A stretch of DNA of 64,000 bases from Branchiostoma floridae (GCF_000003815.2 NC_049987.1:21710187-21774186); one strand, 5' to 3'; numbered from the stretch's first letter, positions 21,589 to 32,685 are shown. Notes: generated by a model from the letters alone, not told the origin. Translations and numbers: made by a program.

Positions 21589-24500
21589 ATGTGTCACCCA
21601 ACTGACCCAAGAAGGACTACACATTGTGGCAACAAAACTAGAAACTCTAAGAAGAACTATGGTTTCTCATTCGGATTCTGGAACATTCATGGATTAGGGA
21701 AAAAAGTAGACGATAGCGATTTCATTAGCGAAATAGACGGGTTTGACTTCTTCTCTCTAGTTGAAACATGGCACTCAGGTAAGGTTCATTTTCCTAATTT
21801 CCTTTATTTCTCTAGCACCAGAACAAAGTCAAAGAGAGCAAGACGGAACTCTGGTGGAATAATATTTCTGTTTAAGAAGCAGTATAGCAAGTTTATTACA
21901 AAGCTAGACAGCAAATCAGAAGATATATTGTGGGTAAAAATAGGCAAAGGACTACTTAACACCAATAGAGATACTTATTTAGCTACAGTTTACATCAGTC
22001 CTAACAGATCTAATATCCACAACAACAGAATGTATGACATATTTGATACTCTAGAGGACGAAATATCAATATACAATAGACAAGGAGAGGTAATAATTGG
22101 GGGGGATTTCAATGCCCGGATAGGGGACCTGAAAGACTACATAGCAGGCGACTATCAAATCGACAGCCTTCCCGAAAACTACGATTTCGATCACCCGTTC
22201 CACCGTAACAACATGGATTTAGGCAGCCCTTCTCCCTTTGGTAAAAACCTAATCGACTTATGCATCAACAGTAAAGTCAGAATCTTAAATGGCAGGACAC
22301 CTGGAGATGTATTAGGGAAACCCACAAGTTATCAGCCTAACGGCTCTAGTGTGGTCGATTACGTCCTGGCAAGCGAAACAATTCTCTTACGCAAAAGCTG
22401 TTTCTTTCACGTCCACCCCCTAACCCCACTTTCAGACCATTGTAAACTGTCCCTAATTCTAAATAGCAACATTAGACAACTCAATGACCAGACTACTGAT
22501 ACATTGTCTGCCCGACCCCACTACAAATTTGTATGGAATGATGACTCTAAAGAAAGGTTTACGGACATAGTAAACAGCACAGAATTCTCTCGTACTATAG
22601 ACAGTTTTAACAAAAGAAGTTACGAGACATCCCCAAGCTCAGTCGAAAATGCACTAAATGATTTTATAGTACCCCTACAAGAAGCAGGCAAACAATCACT
22701 AACATTACGATGCATGAAACAAAGAAAACAGACCCGTCACAAACCCAAACCCAAGAAATGGTTCACTACTACATGTAACACCACCAGAAGAAACTTAAAA
22801 GACTTAGCCAAATTGTTATCAAAAAATCCCCGGGACCCGTTTATCCGAGGTCAATACTTTAAAAAGAAAAAAGAATACACCAGGCTAATCCGGAAAACAA
22901 AAAAGGATTACAAAAACAGTATTTTCCAACAAATTAACTACTCATCCGCCAACAACCCCTCAGAGTTTTGGAACCTAGTAAAACAGTTAAAAACAGAAGA
23001 CTCTAGTCCAACAGAAGAAACAATTGACAAACAAACACTCCATACGTACTTCCAAGGATTATACGGAAAAACTAAGTCCAACGATCCAGAAACCGATAAC
23101 CCATTCCAATCACAGATCCGTACCAAACTAGTAGAATTAGAAAACAGAGCTGCAATTTACAACCCCTTAGATTCCGAGATCCATCAGAACGAAATTAGAC
23201 AAGCCATCTCCAAATTAAAGAATAACAAAGCGTCGGGTAACGACCTTATACTGAACGAAATGCTAAAATGCGCAGCACATATCCTTACATATCCATTAAC
23301 TAAACTGTTCAATTTAATCCTTTCAACCGGGCACTTTCCCCAACAATGGCGTGAAAGCCACATTGTACCTGTACATAAAGGCGGTCAAAAAGATGACCCG
23401 AACAATTACAGGGGAATTTCTGTAATTAGCTGCCTTGCCAAATTATTTACAACAATAATGAATACTCGTCTCACCGAATATATAGATGATCACAACCTCA
23501 TTTCCCCCAACCAGACTGGCTTCAGAAAGAATTTCGGAACTAACGACAACATCTTTGTTATTGACACACTGATATCAAAATACACCAACACCAACAGACG
23601 CCTCTACACCTGCTTTATAGACTTCAGAAAAGCTTTTGACTGCGTCTGGAGAGAAGGTCTACGTTACAAACTACTTAACCTGGGCATAGGCGGCAAGTTC
23701 TACAAATTGATTAAATCCATGTACTCTAATCCGATGACATGTGTTAAAACTCCTACTGGCCTTACACCACTGTTTACAACTGACAGAGGTGTAAGGCAAG
23801 GATGCAACCTCAGTCCTACTCTTTTCAGCTTATTTATAGATGATTTAGTTAAAGATTTAGATACCCCCGACTGCGACCCACCCTCCCTACACCACCTCCT
23901 CGTTTCTTGTCTACTTTACGCAGATGATGTAGTACTACTTTCAGAGTCTGAAACCGGCTTACAATGTGCCCTTGACAGGCTTCATTCCTTCTGCGAAAAA
24001 TGGAAACTGCAGGTGAACCTAAAGAAAACTAAAGCCGTGATCTTTAACAAATCAGGGAGACTCCTCAAGAACATAAATTTCTTATTTGGCGTAGATAACA
24101 TCGAAATCGCAAACTCCTACCCCTACCTAGGCCTGACGTTGTCCTCGTCAGGTACTTATTCCTTAGCTAAAAAGAATCTGTCTCTAAAGGCACGTAAAGC
24201 TGTATTCGGCCTCAAACCTCTCACGCTTTCAACGATGTCCCCCAAGACTCTACTTAAGCTATTCAATACGTGTATTAAGCCCATAATGTTATATGGTAGT
24301 GAGATTTGGGGTATAGACTGTGGAAAAGATAACTGCCCAGTGGAAAATATCCAAACCCGCTTTTGTAAAAATATTCTTGGCGTGCACAGGAATTCCTGTA
24401 ACTCCGCATGTAGAGCAGAACTCGGAGTCTATCCAACAGGCATAGATATAGCAATCCGCATGGTTAAGTACTGGCTACGCCTTAAACAGTTAGATTACTC

Positions 24501-25143
24501 TAGACACCCTTTACAAATAGACGCACTACTCTGTCAACAAAATGTACCTTTAAACAATCATAAGAAAACTTGGCTCCAACATGTAAAACAAATACTTGAT
24601 GATAATGGTTATTCCTATCTATGGAACTATGCTCACTCTAGAATAGACAACAAACATATTTGTACATTGTTAAGGAAAAGACTGTCAGACGTGTATGTCC
24701 AAACCTTTTTCCAGCAATTGTCTAAAGATAACGGCAAACTAAGATTTTACAAACATATCAAAACCGAATATGCCATGGAAACCTATCTATACCAGAACGA
24801 CGCTGACAAGAGATCCAATGTATGTAAGATAAGAATCAGTGCTCACTCACTAGAGATAGAAAAGGGTCGTTATAAAAAAGTGCCAGTTCAAGATAGATTG
24901 TGTAAATACTGTGCGACGGATGCAGTGGAAGATGAAATACATTTTATATGTAACTGCCCCCATTATGAGGACGAAAGAAACAACCTTTTTGACACAATCA
25001 AAACATTATTTCCAACTTTTCACCAGTTAGTAGACCTCAAAAAAACTATATTTCTGTTAAAATCACAGAACCCACTAATCATTAAAGAAGTGGGACTTTT
25101 CATCAGCCACTGCCTCCAAAGAAGAAGTCAAACCACCCAGTAA
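21589..25143 (+). CDS. LINE ORF2: AP-endonuclease and reverse transcriptase
   Basis: 1184 aa from the ATG at 21589, four bases after the ORF1 stop and in a different frame. The frame is open upstream to 21541 without another ATG. The N-terminal apurinic-type endonuclease is shown by FGFWNIHGLG, a catalytic-Glu region LVETWHSG, GGDFNARIGD and SDHCKLSL. The reverse transcriptase has NYRGISVISCLAKLF, FIDFRKAFDCVW, GVRQGCNLSPTLFSLFIDDL and the catalytic YADD at about residue 777. The C-terminal region carries a Cys-x2-Cys...His...Cys cluster near 24.90-24.96 kb, as in other CR1/L2 proteins. No RNase H domain is seen. It would nick the target and copy the element RNA by target-primed reverse transcription. 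Confidence 0.93.
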   Translation: MCHPTDPRRTTHCGNKTRNSKKNYGFSFGFWNIHGLGKKVDDSDFISEIDGFDFFSLVETWHSGKVHFPNFLYFSSTRTKSKRARRNSGGIIFLFKKQYSKFITKLDSKSEDILWVKIGKGLLNTNRDTYLATVYISPNRSNIHNNRMYDIFDTLEDEISIYNRQGEVIIGGDFNARIGDLKDYIAGDYQIDSLPENYDFDHPFHRNNMDLGSPSPFGKNLIDLCINSKVRILNGRTPGDVLGKPTSYQPNGSSVVDYVLASETILLRKSCFFHVHPLTPLSDHCKLSLILNSNIRQLNDQTTDTLSARPHYKFVWNDDSKERFTDIVNSTEFSRTIDSFNKRSYETSPSSVENALNDFIVPLQEAGKQSLTLRCMKQRKQTRHKPKPKKWFTTTCNTTRRNLKDLAKLLSKNPRDPFIRGQYFKKKKEYTRLIRKTKKDYKNSIFQQINYSSANNPSEFWNLVKQLKTEDSSPTEETIDKQTLHTYFQGLYGKTKSNDPETDNPFQSQIRTKLVELENRAAIYNPLDSEIHQNEIRQAISKLKNNKASGNDLILNEMLKCAAHILTYPLTKLFNLILSTGHFPQQWRESHIVPVHKGGQKDDPNNYRGISVISCLAKLFTTIMNTRLTEYIDDHNLISPNQTGFRKNFGTNDNIFVIDTLISKYTNTNRRLYTCFIDFRKAFDCVWREGLRYKLLNLGIGGKFYKLIKSMYSNPMTCVKTPTGLTPLFTTDRGVRQGCNLSPTLFSLFIDDLVKDLDTPDCDPPSLHHLLVSCLLYADDVVLLSESETGLQCALDRLHSFCEKWKLQVNLKKTKAVIFNKSGRLLKNINFLFGVDNIEIANSYPYLGLTLSSSGTYSLAKKNLSLKARKAVFGLKPLTLSTMSPKTLLKLFNTCIKPIMLYGSEIWGIDCGKDNCPVENIQTRFCKNILGVHRNSCNSACRAELGVYPTGIDIAIRMVKYWLRLKQLDYSRHPLQIDALLCQQNVPLNNHKKTWLQHVKQILDDNGYSYLWNYAHSRIDNKHICTLLRKRLSDVYVQTFFQQLSKDNGKLRFYKHIKTEYAMETYLYQNDADKRSNVCKIRISAHSLEIEKGRYKKVPVQDRLCKYCATDAVEDEIHFICNCPHYEDERNNLFDTIKTLFPTFHQLVDLKKTIFLLKSQNPLIIKEVGLFISHCLQRRSQTTQ

Positions 25144-25460
25144 AGAAGTAGAAGCATGTACATAGATAGCTGACGTGTGTGTATTTAGAATAGACACTTG
25201 TTACTTTTCACTGTCTGTATCATTGCAATTAGCCTACGGGCATGGATTTGCAAATAAATATATTATATAAAGTGTTCAATGAATCAAATGTACATGATAA
25301 GTATAGCAATCTAAAAATTATGGTCTTGTATTATCGCAATGAGGACGAATTTTACTATACAATGCCAACTTTTATAGTGATTCACACGATCTTCCCTTTT
25401 TCAATATGAGATATTCTGTAAAGAAGTCCCGGATGTTGGCGGCAAGTCTCTAAATTCAAA

Positions 25461-28400
25461 ATGGCGGAAACAATCGCAGAATTTGTGTCCGAAAAGGTAA
25501 ATAAGATTCGGTGGCGGCCACAGGGACCACAGGCACTGCAGCAGTCTGACGTTTTTGTGTCGGGAAGCTGGGATAATGAGGTGAGCGTGGAATGTCAGAA
25601 TTATTTGGTGCAGGATTAATTTTTATCTGCATGTAGTATCGGCCATGTGAAGCATGGGATGGGAGGGGGGCACAGACTTTCGAAACCAAAAGTGAAACAT
25701 GTGACCATCTTCCGACGAAACAAGCGGATAATAGAGACAACAACAACAACAACGCATAAAAAATTATGTTACTAGTACGTACAGTCATAATCGTCCATAC
25801 CATATGGCACACATTTATGATTATCCATGCTTATTTCTTAGTGACTTAAAGTTAAAGATTTCTTTCAAAATGACCACACTTTCGAGCACGTTTTAAAGAA
25901 CCCACTACACTTAGGGACTGTACGATATTTATCGGGGGGAGGGCTGGTGCGTTAGGGGGGGAGGGCCATGTTAAATTTTTTTGAGGTGGGGGGAGGGCCA
26001 TGTTAATTTTTTTGAGATAGGGGGGAGGGCCATGTTAATTTTTTTGAAAGAATTGTTTATATTATTTTTTGTTTCATATCTTGACATGGCCCTAACACCG
26101 ATAAAATAAGCCTTCTGAATAGCCTAAAATGCAAGAGCTTCCGGGGGGCTTCGCCCCCCTAGGTCCCCCAAAGTGGCGCTGCCCTGGACCAGCGTTCCCG
26201 CCAGGCGCCAGGCATATGTCATTCCGTCTTCGGACTCATTTTTTTTCTGGAAAGACGCACTCTACTCGGCTGAGTTTCCCCAAATATTAAAGTTACAAAA
26301 GCGGTGCAAGGTAAATATGTGAAGAATCCAAAACTATACACTTTATTTTTTTATTTACAACATTTCTTTTGTTTCAAAAAGACAAAATGTGCGGCAGAAA
26401 AGGGGCCGCAATATTGCGTCGATCGAGTCGGCTGTGCACTGGCATTGGCGTCCGTGGCACATGGCGCGGCACGCCCCCTCCCCAGACAGACTGTCGATCG
26501 CAGCGCCCAGCACGTCTTTTCTGGCTACTCCTTCAAGGCTACACCGGCACCGATCACTGCCAAAGACGCAGCAGATCGCCCTCCTTGGTCTAATGTATAA
26601 CGTTCTTGGTCTATATAAAAAGAAGTCCAGCCAAAGATTTCACGCCAAAAACGGGGTTACCTGAGGTCGCAGGAAACAAACGCACGCTCGTGGAAAATGA
26701 CGGCGCGGCCTTGTAAAACCCGACAGATTCGATAAATTTGAGTAAAATCATCGGGCAAAATAGAAAAAAAACACAAGGTGTGATGGCGCTTTTATTCTAT
26801 CCTTTGGAAAAACTACTAGCATTTGATGCGGGAGGGCGCAACATCGATCGCACGAGGTTAGACATTTTTATTCAATGCCGGAAAAAAACTGGCAGAATTT
26901 TTCCATGGTCTGACGAACTCACTGGCTAGAGCCCTGTTTGGAAGCACCAAAAACCCAAAATTTTCATATAGACATGACTGGACAAATAATACCCGGGCCA
27001 GATCACCGACTGCTGATTCCGCGTGCTCATAGTTATAACGTATTTTGGTGGAGAGGGCGGACGTCGATTACTGAAAAATGGGAGTAAAAAAGGCAACCGG
27101 CATCCAATCTCAAAGGCATAATTTTCTTCTCAAATTGCAGGAAATTCTGTTTTAGAGGGTTTGAAAATCCAAATTTTCCTGGGGTAGCATGTCCCCGGAC
27201 CCCTGCCCTGACGCTGTGAAAAAATCCTGGCAAGAACACTGGGCTATACCAGTTGGACGCCGGGCGCCCTTGTGCCCTGACATCTATATTAAGATTATTT
27301 TATCGGTTGTTTTTCTACCCTTTCGGGGGAGGGCCATGTTGATTTTTTTTAGGTGGAGGGGGAGGGTCACCTTAAATTTTTTTGAGATGGGGGGGGAGGG
27401 CCATGAAAAATTTTTTTGATCGGACTTCCAATGCACCAGCCCTCCCCCCCTGATAAATATCGTACGGTCCCTTAACGTTATTGAAAAGAAATTGAAGAGT
27501 CAATCGGGTGTGTGAGTGGATAAAATAAATCTATCTGGATATGCAGCATGAAATGTTCAATACAAACCTGGTGTGTTTTGCCATGAGGCAGCTACTGGGT
27601 ATGTAATTCAAACAAACATTTTTACTAAATACATCGTCAAACATGCTTCTTCCTATCATTTCAGGAGAACAGAGTTCGGCTTTGGCACCTGCCGGACACA
27701 CCAGTGAAGACAGAGGGCGTTGCTGCAAAGGGCCAGCTCCCGGCCAGAGCCGTCGAGCCCAGACTCCTGTGTGAGGTGCCCCACCAGGGGGATGTGAAAG
27801 ACCTCAAGGTGAGCTGACAGGGAGAAGGGTGATTGCATGTGACATTTTCAAGTCCAAGGCCTTCCTGCCCCTGATGGCGCATAGGGCGGTGTCCATCTCC
27901 ATTTCAGTAGCCCTGGGACACACAACTTTGTGTGCAATCACTACAGCAGGGGCTAGTCCACTGGTAGTGGTGTGTGTTCAACTTCCATCCTCTTTCCCAA
28001 ATGCTGAATGCTTAGCAGAGAAAGCAGCATGTACCGTTTTATGCATGTAAAGTCTTTGGTATGACTTGGCCAGGGATCAATCTCACAACCTACTGAATGC
28101 AAGGCAAACAATCGAACCACACGGCCATCGTACTCTTTTGCGATTCATGTAACATTGAATGAATTTTATTGACAGCTGTCACTGCCCACTGCCCATGATA
28201 TGCATCAGGGCAGACTCCAAGTGACCTCAATATGTGCCCTGATGGTCCAGCTTACATTAAATGATTTATTGGGCCTAAGTGACCCTAAGAAAAGAGGTAC
28301 TGTTTATCTTTTTGATAGATGAAATAAGATACAAATGTAAAAAAAAAAAGTAAAGAGTGATTCTTCTTCAATTTTAACAATACCTGGATGTCTAATCTTC

Positions 28401-31400
28401 ACAAACGTAAGATACAAATGATAACTTTTTCACCACTATCAGTATTGTTGGTTTTCACCAGTTTCCCTTCTGTTCCAGTTCCTGGATTATGACAAAATCC
28501 TGGCAGCCTCTTCCACAGGGAACGTCACATTGTACAAACATCACCACAACTCACAGGTGTGTTTAACAGTTTATCCTCCACTTCTACTTGTAGTTCCCAT
28601 CAAATTCAAACACTTAAACATGTCTGCACTTACCTATGCTACTAGATTCTACCTGAAACCTCCACCTAAAGTTACATTTCCAAAATTATGTCCAGTTGCT
28701 TGATTAACTGCTTGATGGCATATCTTATTAGTTATTACCGGTACCTGGATGTCTAACCTTCATCAACTTATGACTGAGAACGTTATAGAAAGTCTAAGAC
28801 CACAGAAGTTGTGTATCTGATTTACAGACACTGTCGGTGGGTCAGACGTGGGAGAGTCTACACCACCATGGTGGGAGGGGCTGCCCCTGTACCGGCCTGG
28901 CCGCAACGTTACCCGATATCGTCACTGTGGGGGAGGACGGGCGCATCAACGTGGTCAGGGTGGATCACAGGGCTCCCATTAGAACTATAGGTATGGGAAT
29001 AGACACTGTCACTTCTTATAGCGATAGGTATTGAAATCTTTTACTGATTAGAATAATAAAGTATTCACTAAGTCTTGCAAGTTCATCTGTGTTGGTAGAA
29101 CTAGAAGTAATTCTGCATCAAAGTTGAACTGTACTTGCCATCACAAAAAGAAAATGGATTGAGATTTTTGATGAATCAACTCCAACTTCTTTATCAAGGA
29201 ATGAGCAATCCACTGCTTCTGCAATGTCACATCTTTCTGTAAGTTACAATCCACTGCTCACATATTCTATCTGCATAATGTGACGTCACAGTTCAGCTTT
29301 GAACCAGAATGATTCCATTTTATCATGCGTTTTGACAGACTTATTTTCCATGTTGTCTTCCCAGATGATGCAGACAGCTGTACCCTGAATGCTGTGTCCC
29401 TTAAGGCATTTGAGGTCATCACAGTGAACTCTTCAGGACAACTTAAAGTGTTTGACCTGAGACGACCCAGCTCCGAACCAACTAGGATATTTCTACTGTA
29501 GGTGGTTTATGTTTTTATTCACTTTCATCAATGTCTGTTATATCTGAAGTTATGGTGAAATATTATACAGTAGACTCCATCTAATTGTATGACGTCCAAT
29601 TGCAGAATTTGGGGAACTGCATAGAATTCTGAAAATCCAAACCATTTCCCATTCACCCCATTATATTTAAAATGGCATAACCAATGATAACTGCATAAAA
29701 TCCACGGACAAATCGATAATGCAATTAACAGGATTCTACTGTGTTTGTGATGGCAACACCGAAAGATCAGAGGTCTTTCGTAGAGCATTGTCAGCCCACG
29801 TAAGTCGGGTGACTATATCCATATCCCCCTGTGCTGGACAAATAACCCTGTAGTGAAATATTGTATATTTCTCTTGATTAGAGGTCATTTGAAGGTCATT
29901 ATCTGCCCCTGTAGATCAGGCCAACATATCTTGCTACACTCTCAAGACAAATATCCCTGTTGTAAAATATTCTATATTTCAATAGTGACATTCACTCGGT
30001 CATTTGAAGGTCATTATCTGCGTCTTGGGATCAGGTGACCATATCCCCAGCGGGCACTAGCACTGTCTCCACACCCTAGCACTGTCTCCACACCCTAGCA
30101 CTGTCTCGACACCAATACGGGAGAATGCATCCCACTACACTGTCTAGAGAAACATTCCTGTATTGAATTACTCACTCACTCACTGTCCATGGTTAGATTA
30201 TACTGCTGCTGGGATCCCTAATGCAGGGGTAGGCATCAGTCGGCTAGTCTTCACACCCCGCTTCCATGCGGCTCTGTCCAGTGGGTCGACCCCTGTTAGA
30301 CCGCACACTTTCATGTCCCGCCTAACACACTCCCTCGAATGTAGTCTATATTTTCATTATCTTCCCCCGCAGGTCTGGAGAACGCATCCCGCTCCACTGT
30401 CTAGAGAAACATTCCTGTAGTGAATTACAATGTATTCTATATTTTCATCATCTTCCCCTGCAATGTAACCGGTGCAATGGCCGAGTGGGTAGAGTATTCG
30501 CCATGCATACGGTAGGTCGTGAGTTTGATCCCCGGCTGAGTCATACCAAAGACTCTAAAAATGGTACATGCTGCTTTCTCTGCTTAGCACTCAGCACTTA
30601 TGAGGAAGAGTATGGAAGTTAAACGCACATCACTACCAGCGGACCAGCCCCCTGCTGTAGTGGCTTGCACATGTGTGGCCCAAGGGCTACAGAAATGGAG
30701 ATGGGCGCCACCCCTACGCATCTGTTACTGATGTACGGGCAACTTTAACTATATTTTCATTATCTTCCCCTGCAGCTCAGGTGAACGCATCCCGCTGCAC
30801 TGCCTAGACAAGCATCCAGGGCAGCCGCACATCGTGGCGACGGGAGGTCAGGACGGGTCGCTGTACATGTGGGACCTGCGGCAGGAGAGGCACCCCGTGT
30901 CTGCCATGGACGCACACGCCTGGGACAGTGAGTACACAAGAAGCTTCCTTCACTCACTCACTCTCTCACTTACTTACTCATTCACACGCCTGGGATAGTG
31001 AGTACTCAAGAAGCTTCTTCCACTTACTACTCACTCACTCACTGACTCACTCACTCACTCACTCACTGGCTCACTCACTCACTCACTCACTCACTCACCC
31101 ACTCACTCTCACTCACTCACTCACTCACTCACTCACTCACTCACTCACTCACTCACTCACTCACTCACTCACTCACTCACAATATATTTTAGTAAGCTTA
31201 AAATGACAGATTTAAGAACTAGAATTAACAAAATGGGCACCCAAACAATAAGTCAGATGCAAAAGCTTTTACAGCAGGTTAGACATGCTTGCACATGATG
31301 TGTAGGTTGGGAAGATGAAGATCTTCCCTTATGTCGTCAGGACCTCATTTATGCGGTCATCTACTTGGATTCTTTCTCTCTATGGTCATTGTCGTGATAT

Positions 31401-32685
31401 TTTTGGCCCCCATCTCTTCCTCCAGTCTCTGTATGTGGCTGTACCATGGTAGACCTGTACAATATTTACCTCTGGGCTAGTTCTGAGCTCCTTGGTTGAC
31501 AGGCCAACCAAGAATTTCCTGGAGCATACAGAGAGGAGGAGATGGCATCTACCAGCCTATGTACCTCAGGGCTCAACAAGTTTTCTAAAGTTCTCTTGTC
31601 CTATCGGGCATGTGCATAAAAAACTTACTTGCCCAAAATTTTCACTTCCAGCAGAGGACATTGGCTTTATTTTTCTGCGTTGACTAATAAGTATATCAAT
31701 ATGTCATTCATGGAAAAATCTGACTTGCCCGATCAGCACTTTTACTTTCCCAGGACATTCGGGCTACATGTAGGCTAGTGGACTTGTCCAAACCGGTACC
31801 TGTGACCTAACATGCTCTCTCCCCCCACAGTGTGGGAGGTCCTGTTCCACCCCACCCACCCTGTAACCTGTGACCTAACATGCTCTCTCCCCTGCAGTGT
31901 GGGAGGTCCTGTTCCACCCTACCCACCCTGACCACCTGTTCAGCTGCTCCCAGGACGGCTCCCTATGGCACTGGGACGTCTCCATGACGACGGCCACGCC
32001 CCTCGCCATGGCAACACCGACAGCAAGTAGGTCACTGGTATTTCTCTTGATGTCTGCAATGGCAAAATTTGATATTGCTTAGTCTACTTAGCGTGCCTAT
32101 GTTGATTATCTGAACTAGTTGTTTTATTTGATTTGCGTCATTCTCGACAAGTTAAATACTTTGTTGTATTGTAATGACCTTCTATGCAGTGTTTTGACAC
32201 ATAGGACAGTATTTCCTAAAAAATGAATGTATTGGAACACGGTATTGGAACATTGTACAACCCGATGGAAGGACACTATACCGCAAGTCTTCCTTCCTGC
32301 CATGTACAGTCCGACTGGAACTTTTGTGTCATTGGCCTCCGAACTTATCTGAAATTTAGACCTGGGCTGGTGACCTCACCCTTTCCATTTACAAGTGGTT
32401 GTTAGCGGTCACTTTCAAACGAAGAGGAAAAGGAACAGATTAAAGTTTAGTTCAATTTGTGTCCAATTTTTAGGCACCCCGTTCCCATCGCGGCTGCCCG
32501 CCGCCAGTCAGGCCCAGTCCAGCCCCTGGCTCCTGGCTAAGACAGGGAAGCAGAAGGTGGAAGTGTCCAGTCTCCTGCTGGACAACATCATGTCTGTCAA
32601 CTCTCTGGACATCGTGGGCAGGAACGTGGTGTGCGGTACGGACGGAGAGGCCATCTACGTCGTCAGAAACATCAACATTCGCTGA
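25461..32685 (+). CDS. NUP43: NUP43: WD40 nucleoporin of the Y complex
   Basis: Scaffold subunit of the Nup107-160 (Y) complex of the nuclear pore; in vertebrates it also serves at kinetochores. Eight exons: 25461-25580, 27665-27808, 28479-28556, 28828-28990, 29365-29497, 30776-30927, 31898-32026, 32474-32685. They give 376 aa (human 380) and all phases agree. Diagnostic segments: EFVSEKVNKIRWRPQGP, GSWDNE, LAASSTGNVTLYKHHHN, DIVTVGEDGRINVVRVDH, ITVNSSGQLKVFDLRRP, HIVATGGQDGSLYMWDLRQ, MWEVLFHPTHPDHLFSCSQD, VSSLLLDNIMSVNSLDIVG and the terminal VVCGTDGEAIYVVRN. Intron 1 contains a 1.56 kb transposon. Introns 2 and 5 carry SINEs in opposite orientation. Exons 6, 7 and 8 each have duplicated edges. 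AATAAA at 33440-33445 could end the transcript. Confidence 0.96.
25914..27471. mobile_element. Non-autonomous DNA transposon, PIF/Harbinger-like
   Basis: Ends in inverted repeats of about 40 bp (GGGACTGTACGATATTTATC on the left, with the complementary end at 27432-27471), including a G-rich AGGGCTGGTGC segment. Flanked by the 3-bp direct repeat TTA (25911-25913, 27472-27474), typical of PIF/Harbinger. Inside both ends lie three direct copies of a GGAGGGCCATGTTAATTTTT minisatellite, in the same orientation. The interior frames resemble no transposase, so the element depends on a helper. It occupies NUP43 intron 1. Confidence 0.8.
27840..28137 (-). mobile_element. tRNA-derived SINE in NUP43 intron 2
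   Basis: Read on the minus strand it has an A box (TGGCCGTGTGG) and a degenerate B box (GAGATTGATCC) about 45 bases on. The body matches the plus-strand SINE at 30468-30750 and the fragment at 9506-9645. The head lies near 28130 and the tail near 27845. Confidence 0.8.
29568..29741. mobile_element. Pogo/Tigger-like MITE in NUP43 intron 5
   Basis: Terminal repeats CAGTAGACTCCATCTAATTG and its counterpart ending GGATTCTACTG define a 174-bp element. The ends resemble pogo-type (Tc1/mariner) MITEs and the CAGTAGAAGC sequences at about 52212 and 63582. Confidence 0.65.
29800..30445 (+). repeat. Array of decayed copies of the NUP43 exon 6 acceptor edge
   Basis: The 3' end of intron 5 plus the first ~45 bases of exon 6 (pattern TCATTATCTTCCCCTGCAG then GAACGCATCCCGC...CACTG) recurs at about 29895-29980, 30110-30170 and 30350-30420. 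A more decayed copy lies near 29810-29880. The SINE at 30468 is inserted between the last copy and the true exon. Some copies keep a usable-looking acceptor (CCCCCGCAG at about 30370). Confidence 0.8.
30468..30750 (+). mobile_element. tRNA-derived SINE in NUP43 intron 5
   Basis: Strong RNA polymerase III A box TGGCCGAGTGG at 30478-30488 and a B-box-like GAGTTTGATCC at 30521-30531, followed by a tRNA-unrelated body of about 200 bases. It is the best-preserved of three related copies. It ends about 25 bases before the exon 6 acceptor. Confidence 0.85.
30945..31183 (+). repeat. (ACTC)n microsatellite in NUP43 intron 6
   Basis: About 200 bases of CTCACTCA repeats with minor interruptions, starting just after the exon 6 donor. 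Its open frames are simple-sequence artefacts. Confidence 0.95.
31801..31930 (+). repeat. 67-bp tandem duplication of the NUP43 exon 7 acceptor
   Basis: The intron end CCTGTGACCTAACATGCTCT, its polypyrimidine tract, AG and about 33 exon bases (TGTGGGAGGTCCTGTTCCAC onwards) occur twice, with acceptors after 31830 and after 31897. Only the second is in frame with exons 6 and 8. Use of the first would add 67 bases and shift the frame. Confidence 0.95.

Larger units (their letters stand above)
18922..25263 (+). mobile_element. Full-length CR1-like non-LTR retrotransposon (LINE)
   Basis: Two long uninterrupted frames fill the element: ORF1 (PHD finger plus esterase) and ORF2 (endonuclease plus reverse transcriptase). 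This is the architecture known for CR1/L2-type LINEs. The 3' end runs through GCAAATAAATATAT. The proposed ends rest on a 10-bp direct repeat, TATATAAAGT, at 18912-18921 and 25264-25273, taken as a possible target duplication; CR1 elements often lack one, so the ends are tentative. About 220 bases before the ORF1 ATG would be 5' UTR. No stop or frameshift breaks either frame, so this may be a recently active copy. Confidence 0.88.

Noticed and set aside
26304-26664. Transposase remnant inside the Harbinger-like element
   Set aside because: Overlapping frames of under 100 codons show no DDE-type motif or similarity that I recognise.
30478-30550. Functional tRNA gene
   Set aside because: It has A and B boxes but lacks a credible cloverleaf, and it continues into a shared SINE body found in three places.
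31492-31683. 63-codon frame in NUP43 intron 6
   Set aside because: It has no splice sites compatible with NUP43 and is not part of the WD40 sequence.
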